In this document: piece after piece, positions 50,311-56,652 of the stretch
How positions within the stretch are numbered: the stretch's first letter is position 1
How the letters are laid out: each line of letters opens with the position of its first letter
Source: Gammaproteobacteria bacterium
GTDB taxonomy: Bacteria > Pseudomonadota > Gammaproteobacteria > Pseudomonadales > Pseudomonadaceae
Direction of reading: 5' to 3'
Length of the DNA: 59,344 nt
Assembly: GCA_012728415.1 (NCBI GenBank)
Contig: JAAYFD010000028.1
Location: 1-59,344, forward strand
Made by a program: the position numbers and the translations under genes
Notes under the pieces: model-generated
What the model was told of the DNA's origin: nothing
The model's input: the letters and a program-made list of their open reading frames with translations, nothing else
Database searches by the model: none

Positions 50311-50573
50311 CTGTAGCCATCTGGATTAGCATGGCCATGATTGGTTTGGCTTTTAGTCTCAACCTAGTGCGCCTGATGCGGGGACCGTCAATTGTTGACC
50401 GGGTATTGGCACTGGATACGCTATATATCAACGGGTTGGCGATTTTGGTGATCTTCGGTATTGCCATCGACAGCCGGGTATTTTTTGAGGCTGCCTTGCT
50501 GATTGCACTGTTCGGCTTTTTTAGCACCGTTGTTATCAGCAAATACCTGCTGCGTGGCGACGTTATCGAGTAG
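50304..50573 (+). CDS. phaF: Antiporter subunit F (MnhF)
   Basis: 89 aa, three membrane helices; LVRLMRGPSIVDRVLALDTL is the conserved MnhF segment. phaG follows 11 bases later, after AGAAGGAGG. Confidence 0.93.
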   Translation: MLTVAIWISMAMIGLAFSLNLVRLMRGPSIVDRVLALDTLYINGLAILVIFGIAIDSRVFFEAALLIALFGFFSTVVISKYLLRGDVIE

Positions 50574-50584
50574 AAGGAGGCTCC

Positions 50585-50899
50585 ATGTCATTTGGATTAC
50601 AACTGGTGGTGGCGTTTTTTTTGCTGACCGGCAGTTTTTTCGCACTGATGGGCTCGATCGGCTTGCTGCGTTTTCACGATTTTTACATGCGGCTGCATGG
50701 CCCCGCCAAGGCCACCACGCTAGGCGTGGGCGGCGTGCTGATCGCATCCATGCTGTATTTCACCTTTAGCACCGGCAGCCTGCGCCTGCACGAGTTGCTG
50801 GTAACCCTGTTCCTGATCATCAGCGCACCGGTTTCAGCCTATATGCTATCAATTGCGGCAAAAAAGGAAGCAAGCCGGGAACGCGATCAACGTCATTGA
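50585..50899 (+). CDS. phaG: Antiporter subunit G (MnhG)
   Basis: 104 aa, three membrane helices with SIGLLRFHDFYMRLHGPAKA, the MnhG signature. Last gene of the operon; a very strong ribosome site (GAAGGAGG) precedes it. Confidence 0.94.
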   Translation: MSFGLQLVVAFFLLTGSFFALMGSIGLLRFHDFYMRLHGPAKATTLGVGGVLIASMLYFTFSTGSLRLHELLVTLFLIISAPVSAYMLSIAAKKEASRERDQRH

Positions 50900-50940
50900 C
50901 AAGGCACCTGCGCGCGGCTGCTGCCTGCCGGCATGGGGCT

Positions 50941-51622
50941 TCAGGTTTTTTGATCACGCATTTCCGGCAGCATAATGGCCACCAGCCCAAGCAGTGGTAG
51001 CAGTGCACAAAGCCGATATACGGTTTCAATGCTGTAGAAGTCAGCCAGTGCACCAATGGCGGCAGCACCTATGCCGGCAATACCAAAGGACAAGCCAAAG
51101 AACAGCCCGGAGATCGTTCCGGTCTTGCCTGGTACCAGCTCCTGCCCATACACCACTATCGCCCCGGGAGTGCCGAAGCGATGATGAAGCCGACAATGAA
51201 TATCAGTACCAGTGTAAGTGGCAAGTTGAGAAAGGGTAGAGCCAGACTGAATGGTGCCGCACCCAAAACCGAGCCGAGGATTACCCGTTTGCGCCCAAAA
51301 CGGTCTCCGATCGGACCACCGGCAATAGTGCCCAGCGCCGAGCCAAACATGAAAATGAACAGGCTGTATTGGGCCTGCTGAATGCCCAACCCGAAGTGTT
51401 TGATCAGGTAAAAGGTAAAGTAGCTGTTCAGGCTGGCCAGGTAAACAAACCTGGAAAACATCAGGATCAGCAGCAAGGTCAGTGCCAGCCGAACCCGGCT
51501 GTTAGCCGACAGGTCTCCGGCCGGCTTGAGTGCACGCCGGCCACGAGCACCGTCAAGATTGGCTGCATGCCAGCGGCTGCTGCCGGTTAGGATGACAACA
51601 CCCACCAAAGCCAACAGGGTTA
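50941..51622 (-). pseudogene. MFS transporter (Fsr-like), 5'-truncated and frameshifted
   Basis: Two adjacent minus frames belong to one protein. The first (to a TAG at 51156-51158) covers TM helices 7-10, ending IVGFIIASALPG; the second continues at once with AIVVYGQELVPGKTGTISG and ends at a TGA at 50941. One added base in the run of four G (plus-strand C at 51162-51165) would restore the frame. The part before about 51622, which would be the N-terminal six helices, is absent; the selU remnant begins there. The order of motifs fits the fosmidomycin-resistance (Fsr) group, but the substrate is unknown. Not functional as it stands. Confidence 0.85.
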
Positions 51623-52036
51623 CTCAGCCTGCGAGACGAGTTCCGTCAACTGTGCGGGCCGGAGCAGAGCGATATGCAGTTTTTCGTCCGTCTGGCCGAC
51701 AGCATGGCAAAAATTCGCAAGCGCCTTGGCAGTGCACTGTATCAGGAGCTCGATGCCATCCTGCAAGATGCCCTGCATGTGCAGCTGACACTTGGCCATA
51801 CAGCACGACATCGTGACTGGATCAGCCGGTTGCTGCAGGGTTATTACGATCCCATGTACCGTTATCAACACAGCAAGGTCAGCGGACGGGTGGTGTTTAG
51901 TGGTGACCAGTCCGCGGTATTGGACTACCTGTTACAAGGTCGCCAGTCGAATACTCGACTAAATTACTATGCGATTGTCCAGAGGCGCAGAGTAGCATGG
52001 CAACTACACACTTGTAAGGAGCAGTACCATGAGTGA
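51623..52036 (+). pseudogene. selU: C-terminal remnant of tRNA 2-selenouridine synthase
   Basis: In-frame codons from about 51623 to the stop at 52034-52036 give about 137 residues that match the end of SelU (MnmH/YbbB): MAKIRKRLGSALYQELDAIL, RDWISRLLQGYYDPMYRYQ and VVFSGDQSAVLDYLL. Full-length SelU is about 360 residues with an N-terminal rhodanese domain carrying the essential cysteine and a P-loop; both are missing. An ATG at 51674 could still start a 120-aa piece but it would lack the active site. The truncation point is the same as for the MFS remnant. Confidence 0.85.
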
Positions 52037-52436
52037 CCCGCAACTGGCCGAGTGGATTCTTGAGCAGACCAGCGACGCGCTGATCTATGCCGATACCGAG
52101 GGCAACATTCGTCGCTGGAATGCAGCTTCAACCGAGCTATTCGGCTTCAGCCCTGATGAAGCACTCGGACAGAGCCTCGACATCATCATTCCCAGGCACC
52201 TGCGTGATGCGCACTGGCGAGGCTTCGATGCTGCGGTGCAAAGCGGCCAGCTCAAACTATCGGGTAAGCCAACCCTGACCCGGTCTCTGCACAAGAGTGG
52301 CGGCAAGCGCTATGTCGAAATGACCTTTGCCCTGGTCAAAAACGCCCTGGGCGAAGTGCAGGGCAGTGTGTCCATGGCCCGGGATGTGACCGAACGTGTC
52401 GAAGCGGAAAAAGCGGCGCGCAAAGCCAACGCCTGA
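52029..52436 (+). CDS. PAS domain protein
   Basis: 135 aa, a single PAS domain with no output domain: ALIYADTEGNIRRWNAASTE, FGFSPDEALGQSLDIIIP and the closing GSVSMARDVTERVEAEK. A short stand-alone PAS protein may sense a ligand or redox state and signal by contact with a partner, but no partner is evident. AAGGAG lies 7 bases before the ATG; the start overlaps the end of the selU remnant by 8 bases. Confidence 0.87.
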   Translation: MSDPQLAEWILEQTSDALIYADTEGNIRRWNAASTELFGFSPDEALGQSLDIIIPRHLRDAHWRGFDAAVQSGQLKLSGKPTLTRSLHKSGGKRYVEMTFALVKNALGEVQGSVSMARDVTERVEAEKAARKANA

Positions 52437-52440
52437 ACAT

Positions 52441-52752
52441 TCAGAGCAACTGGCGCAGCATGGCAGCGGTTAGCATGCCGGCAGCAATTGCCAGCAACTG
52501 GTTTTTTAGCAACAGGACCACCAGTGCAGTGACCGCCAGTGCCATGCGTGCCGCCAGATCCCCTTCAAATACCATCGGGGCGATGATGGCGATCAGCACT
52601 GAGCCCGACATCGCCTGAATGAACAGCCGGACCCGGTAACCCAGCGGTATAAAAGACATGATGAAGACGCCACCCCAGCGAGTGGCCAGGGTAACCAGTG
52701 CCATCGCCAATATGATTAAGGCAAGACCGGGGCCGGTGGTGTCAATGCTCAT
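52441..52752 (-). CDS. azlD: AzlD family branched-chain amino acid export subunit
   Basis: 103 aa from the ATG at 52752. Three or four membrane helices; LVTLATRWGGVFIMSFIPLG is the AzlD signature region (TxxxR). It normally works with AzlC as an exporter of branched-chain or azaleucine-type amino acids. It overlaps azlC by 11 bases. AzlC is interrupted here, so the pair may be inactive. Confidence 0.88.
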   Translation of the reverse strand: MSIDTTGPGLALIILAMALVTLATRWGGVFIMSFIPLGYRVRLFIQAMSGSVLIAIIAPMVFEGDLAARMALAVTALVVLLLKNQLLAIAAGMLTAAMLRQLL

Positions 52753-53464
52753 TGCCGCGCCTCCCCATGCAGGCGCCGGCCAGACCGCCGGCCAGTGCCC
52801 CGACAATCACGTGGCTATTCTCAGGCAAAAAACGATAAGCCAGCAACGCGCTGATGGCTGCTATCGCCCAGATGATGAAAGTTCTTGTGTTTTTTTCACC
52901 GCCAACTACCATTGCCAGTAAAAAACAGCCCAAAACCATATCGATTCCCAGGCTGTAAGGATCGCTGATTGTGTGTCCGAAGTGGATGCCTAACCAGCTA
53001 CCCAGTACCCATGACAGCCATAATGAAATCCCGCCACCAATCAGCAAGCCAAACCCGGGCTTGTCACAACTGAATGCCTGCAGTGACATGGCCCAGTTGG
53101 CATCAGTCGCAAGCAGCATGGCTGCATAGCGCTTGCCTGTTGGCAACTGGACGAGCCAGGGGTACAGTGTGGCCCCCATCAGCAAATGACGTGCATTGAT
53201 GGCAAACACTGTGGCCAGCAGGGTAAAAAATGGCACCTGTGTACCCCAAAGCTCCAGTGCTGCAAACTGCGAAGCTCCAGCAAACACCAGCGCACTCATG
53301 GCCAGACTGCTGAACGGTTCCAGGCCTGTCTAGGATGCAGCTATGCCGAATGCCAGTGCAAACACCAGTACAAACAAGGATAAGGGCAGCAGTTGCAGGA
53401 CCCCGGCTCCAATCAGTTTTTTATCGATCCGGCACAAATTGCTGGTTGTGCTTTCAAGATTCAT
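52742..53464 (-). pseudogene. azlC: AzlC family exporter subunit with an in-frame amber codon
   Basis: From an ATG at 53464 one frame runs 44 codons (ending LALAFGIAAS), meets TAG (plus strand 53330-53332), and goes on in the same frame with TGLEPFSSLAMSALVFAGAS, the normal AzlC sequence, to the TGA at 52742. The total of 240 codons is the usual AzlC length. A single base change from CAG, TGG or a similar codon would explain it. Translation might restart at MSALVF (53299), losing the first helix. Readthrough cannot be excluded, but TAG ends at least one other gene in the window. Confidence 0.85.
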
Positions 53465-53486
53465 TATGTGCTGCTCCATAAAACAA

Positions 53487-53508
53487 GAAAGCCCCGAACG
53501 GGGCTTTC
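53487..53508 (-). terminator. Terminator of yccA
   Basis: GAAAGCCCC / GGGGCTTTC with a 4-base loop, followed on the minus strand by TTGTTTT. Confidence 0.85.
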
Positions 53509-53528
53509 TCAGGCCTGTCAGGAAGGCC

Positions 53529-54185
53529 TTAGTCGCTATTGGCTACGCCAAGGATCTGTAGCAGGCTGAGGAACAGGTTGTAGATGGACACATAGAGGTT
53601 GATCGTGGCCATGATGTAGTTGGTCTCGCCACCATTGATCAGCTCGCTGGTCTGGTACAGGATGATGGCCGAAGAAAAGAGTACAAACCCTGCGCTGATG
53701 GCCAGCTGGAAGGCCGAGAGATCAAAAATCAGGCTGGCAACTATGGCTGCCAACAGCACAAAAAAGCCGGCAGTGATAAAACCTCGCAAAAAGCTCATGT
53801 CCTTGCGGGTGATCAGCACAAACGCAGACAGGCCGCCAAACACCAGCGCCGTCATGGTAAACGCCGAGGAAATGACCTGTGCACCATTCTGCATGCCCAG
53901 GTACATATTCAGGATCGGACCCAGCGTGTAGCCCATGAAGCCGGTCAGGGCAAAGGTAGTTACCAGACCCCAGCCGGAATTGCGCAGGCGCACCGTAGCA
54001 AACATCAGGCCGTAAAAGCCGATCAGGGTTAGCATCATGCCAGGATGGGGCAGGCGCATTTGCTGGGACACATAAGCGACCAAGCCACTGAAGGCCAGTG
54101 TCAGGGCCAACAGGCCATAGGTGTTGCGCAAGACCGAGTTGCCGGTGCGCTCGATGGCCACCTCATGAGTATTGAAACGTTGCAT
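53529..54185 (-). CDS. yccA: Bax inhibitor-1 family membrane protein YccA
   Basis: 218 aa from the ATG at 54185, with AAGGAGA upstream; the longer open frame is not likely. Seven membrane helices of the BI-1/UPF0005 family, with FMGYTLGPILNMYLG and LITRKDMSFLRGF. In E. coli YccA is a substrate and modulator of the FtsH protease. In Pseudomonas it lies close to a tRNA-Ser gene and the tus operon, as I recall; the tus operon is 12 kb away here. Confidence 0.93.
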   Translation of the reverse strand: MQRFNTHEVAIERTGNSVLRNTYGLLALTLAFSGLVAYVSQQMRLPHPGMMLTLIGFYGLMFATVRLRNSGWGLVTTFALTGFMGYTLGPILNMYLGMQNGAQVISSAFTMTALVFGGLSAFVLITRKDMSFLRGFITAGFFVLLAAIVASLIFDLSAFQLAISAGFVLFSSAIILYQTSELINGGETNYIMATINLYVSIYNLFLSLLQILGVANSD

Positions 54186-54363
54186 GCTGTTGAATCTCCT
54201 TGTTGTATGACACCACAGCGGGATTTTCGGGATGTGCCAAGAATAGCAGAAGCACATGCTTGCTGCATACAGATTCAGGTCTGGCTCGACTATTGACCGG
54301 ATAATCCGGCGAAAGTGCCTGCAGGCGTGGTTGCCAGTATCTATTGTAAGTTTTGGGCAAAAA

Positions 54364-54387
54364 AAATCCCTGAATAATCAGGGATTT
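54364..54387 (-). terminator. Terminator of the interrupted tRNA gene
   Basis: AAATCCCTGA / TCAGGGATTT is a 10-bp stem with a 4-base loop and T tract on the minus strand, 12 bases after the tRNA-like 3' end. It would have ended the tRNA transcript before integration. Confidence 0.75.
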
Positions 54388-54398
54388 AAAACAAAAAA

Positions 54399-54413
54399 TG
54401 GCGGAGGAGGTGA
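54399..54413 (-). other. Presumed attachment site (3' end of a tRNA-Ser)
   Basis: On the minus strand the 15 bases TCACCTCCTCCGCCA match the acceptor end with CCA of bacterial tRNA-Ser genes. Upstream on that strand there is no T arm, so only the shared core remains. This is what an element inserted at the 3' end of a tRNA leaves at its far end. The intact tRNA should be beyond the right end of the window. Confidence 0.6.
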
Positions 54414-54543
54414 CCGCCTAAATAGGGCACCAAATAGCAACGCAAAACCCCTACAAGCCACACCACAAGCCGCATACAGCCTAGCCTTGAGCCAACACCC
54501 GCTATCTTGTCATAACAACCAATAACAGCTATTATCGGTGCAA

Positions 54544-54567
54544 AGTGGCCCAACGAGTGGCCCAACG
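54544..54567 (+). repeat. Tandem 12-mer AGTGGCCCAACG x2 before int
   Basis: Two exact adjacent copies, 21 bases before the int ATG. Such repeats in front of P4-type integrase genes are likely arm-type integrase binding sites. Confidence 0.65.
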
Positions 54568-54588
54568 GAAAAGCACGAGGGGGCATCA

Positions 54589-55860
54589 ATGAGCAAAGCA
54601 AAACCGACAACGGCAAGGGGCGTTGCCAGCCTGCTGAGCAGTGGCACTCCTGGCGAATACAGCGCGGGGCAGGGGTTGTTTTTAATCGTTAAGGGCAAAG
54701 GCAGCGGGTCATGGATGCACCGTTACCAGATGCAGGGCAAGCGCAAACGGCTGGGGCTAGGGTCTGCTGCTGACGTTTCACTGGCTGACGCCCGTGCGCT
54801 GGTGGCAGAGCATAGAGCGCAGATTGCACAGGGTATTGATCCACTGGAGGCCCGCAAGCAGGATCAGCAAGCCGAAGTTGCAAAGGTTGTGACCTTTGAC
54901 GAAGTTGCAGCCGACTACATTGCATCACAACGCCCCGGCTGGAAAAGCGCCAAGCACGCCCAACAATGGAAAAACACATTGGCCACTTACGTTAGCCCCG
55001 TTATCGGCAATCTTGCTCCGGCAGAAATTACGACAGAGCACGTGCTCAAGATTCTGACGCCTATCTGGAACACCAAAAAAGAGACAGCAAGCCGAGTACG
55101 CAACCGCATAGAGCTAGTATTGAACGCAGCCAAGGCCCGTAAACTGCGCACAGGCGAGAACGTGGCCGCATGGCGTGGGCATCTGGAGCTGCTGCTGACC
55201 AACCACAAGCGCAACAACCGCCGTCATCACCCCGCATTGCCGTGGCAGCAAATACCCGAGTTCTGGCAGGTGCTGAGCCGAGAGAACGACATAAGCGCCA
55301 AGGCGGTGCAGCTCACCATACTGACCGGCCTGAGAACGCGGGAAGTGCTGGAGGCTCACCGCTCGGAGTTCGATTTGCAGGCCGGTACCTGGACGGTGCC
55401 GGCTGAGCGCATGAAGGCGGGAAAGGAGCACCGCGTACCACTTAGCCGGGCAGCAATCGAGGTACTGGAAGGCTTGCCGGTTTTCAGCAGTGGGCTGCTA
55501 TTCGAGGGCCGGAGCGCAGGGAGGCCGGTATCCAATATGGCTATGCTGATGAAGTTGCGCCGCATGGATGAGCGCAAACAGGCCGCAGACGGCACAGGCT
55601 GGCGTGATGAGCTGGGACAGGTAATCACGGCTCATGGCTTTCGTTCCACGTTCAGAGACTGGGCAGCGGAGAGCACAGGCTTTGAGAATATCGTAGTTGA
55701 GCAGGCACTAGCCCACACCATTGGGAACGCCGTAGAAGCAGCCTACCGCCGTGGCGACCTACTGGAGCGCCGTAGGGAGCTGATGGAAGCATGGGCCGGT
55801 TACGTGACCAGCAGCCCCGCAGGTAGTGTGGTGCGGCTGCGCGAGAGGGCTGCAGTATGA
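54589..55860 (+). CDS. int: P4-type tyrosine recombinase (integrase)
   Basis: 423 aa from the ATG at 54589 (GAGGGGG upstream); a GTG 17 codons earlier is in the same frame but would translate the tandem repeat. An N-terminal arm-binding domain (WMHRYQMQGKRKRLGLG, DARALVAEHRAQIAQGIDP) is followed by a core-binding domain and the catalytic domain. The catalytic residues are Arg in TGLRTREVLE, His and Arg in HGFRSTFRDWA, His in LAHTIGN and Tyr in AAYRRGDLLE. It should insert the element into and excise it from a tRNA 3' end. The stop overlaps the next gene (ATGA). Confidence 0.94.
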   Translation: MSKAKPTTARGVASLLSSGTPGEYSAGQGLFLIVKGKGSGSWMHRYQMQGKRKRLGLGSAADVSLADARALVAEHRAQIAQGIDPLEARKQDQQAEVAKVVTFDEVAADYIASQRPGWKSAKHAQQWKNTLATYVSPVIGNLAPAEITTEHVLKILTPIWNTKKETASRVRNRIELVLNAAKARKLRTGENVAAWRGHLELLLTNHKRNNRRHHPALPWQQIPEFWQVLSRENDISAKAVQLTILTGLRTREVLEAHRSEFDLQAGTWTVPAERMKAGKEHRVPLSRAAIEVLEGLPVFSSGLLFEGRSAGRPVSNMAMLMKLRRMDERKQAADGTGWRDELGQVITAHGFRSTFRDWAAESTGFENIVVEQALAHTIGNAVEAAYRRGDLLERRRELMEAWAGYVTSSPAGSVVRLRERAAV

Positions 55861-56414
55861 GCAACGACCCTATTAAAACCTTAGAGAATAAAACCCAAGA
55901 GATGGCTAAAAAAGCCAAGTACCGATTTGTTTTTAACGATGGCGCGTCAGTGGAGCTTTATCACCGTGATGTTGTCGCCACACGCAAGCGGCGGCTAGAA
56001 CAACTGAAAGCCACCGGCGATTGGGAGGGAGCGTTATTAGTGGCAGAAAAAAATATGCCTGAGAGCACAGATAAGATAGCGTCCTTATTTTTTAAAGAAT
56101 TAGCAGCCACCCCGATTAGGCAGGGAGTACGGGCAGCACGCCAGCGCAGCAAGGCCGGTTTTTCAAGTGGAGAGCAGCGACAAGCTGAGCGCGCGCCAGC
56201 ATGGCAGTTGTGGCAGCAAGCAATTGACGAGGTTATAGCTGCGTACCCAGACAACAAAAACAAGAAATTTGCATGCGATACGGCTGCAAAAAGATATCCA
56301 GAGCTTGCCGAAACTGGTTTATCTGCTGATGGTGCACGCCGTAATAAGCATATTAACTGGCCAGAGAGTTATAGCCGGAGAAAGTTGGCACGCAACGCCC
56401 GCATGCCAAATTGA
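55857..56414 (+). CDS. Unrecognised 185-aa protein between int and alpA
   Basis: 185 aa, starting in an ATGA overlap with int, so almost certainly translated. The N-terminal third is basic and rich in Lys and Arg (MAKKAKYRFVFN, ATRKRRLEQLKATGDWEGA). A central part has AARQRSKAGFSSGEQRQAER. The C-terminal third looks like a helix-turn-helix region (FACDTAAKRYPELAETGLSA, then GARRNKHINWPESYSRRKL). Codon use is more AT-rich than in the flanking genes. No known family is recognised. A DNA-binding role is inference. Confidence 0.75.
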   Translation: MSNDPIKTLENKTQEMAKKAKYRFVFNDGASVELYHRDVVATRKRRLEQLKATGDWEGALLVAEKNMPESTDKIASLFFKELAATPIRQGVRAARQRSKAGFSSGEQRQAERAPAWQLWQQAIDEVIAAYPDNKNKKFACDTAAKRYPELAETGLSADGARRNKHINWPESYSRRKLARNARMPN

Positions 56415-56428
56415 TATGTGAATAATTG

Positions 56429-56460
56429 ATTACCGACCAATAACAACTGGAGTCGGTAAT
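56429..56460 (+). promoter_or_regulatory. 9-bp inverted repeat around the alpA ribosome binding site
   Basis: ATTACCGAC (56429-56437) and GTCGGTAAT (56452-56460) are exact reverse complements separated by 14 bases; the GGAG ribosome site (56449-56452) lies at the end of the loop, and the alpA ATG follows at once. An mRNA hairpin would hide the ribosome site; as DNA it could be an operator. Part of the loop (ACCAATAACA) and TCGGT are repeated in the int leader at 54517-54539. Confidence 0.7.
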
Positions 56461-56652
56461 ATGCAAACCGTAACCCCCACCACCAAGGCGCGGCCAAAGC
56501 AGGCCGCCGCTCACTTCCAAATCAGTGTCATGACTTTGTGGCGCTGGACGCAAAAGCCAAATTTTCCGCAGCCGCTCAAAATGGGGCAGGTCGTTCTGTA
56601 CGACATTGCCGCAATAGAGCAATGGCTGATGAATGGGGAGAGCGCAAAATGA
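56461..56652 (+). CDS. AlpA-type excisionase/regulator
   Basis: 63 aa. A MerR-like winged helix of the AlpA family: RPKQAAAHFQISVMTLWRWT (helix-turn-helix) and FPQPLKMGQVVLYDIAAIEQW, the usual AlpA close. AlpA of P4-like islands activates integrase expression and acts in excision. It overlaps the primase gene by 4 bases (ATGA). Confidence 0.9.
   Translation: MQTVTPTTKARPKQAAAHFQISVMTLWRWTQKPNFPQPLKMGQVVLYDIAAIEQWLMNGESAK

Larger units (their letters stand above)
54186..54588. other. yccA-int gap: element boundary and regulatory sites
   Basis: No protein gene. Reading right, it holds the yccA promoter region, the old tRNA terminator (54364-54387), the presumed attachment site (54399-54413), the int leader with a motif shared with the alpA leader (54517-54539) and the tandem 12-mer (54544-54567). 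Confidence 0.6.

Noticed and set aside
53330..53332. Programmed recoding (such as pyrrolysine) at the azlC amber codon
   Set aside because: No supporting genes are in the window, azlC families do not use it, and TAG ends other genes here; simple mutation is the better explanation.
54399..54470. Complete tRNA-Ser gene on the minus strand
   Set aside because: Only the acceptor end matches; no T arm, anticodon arm or D arm can be folded in the adjoining sequence.
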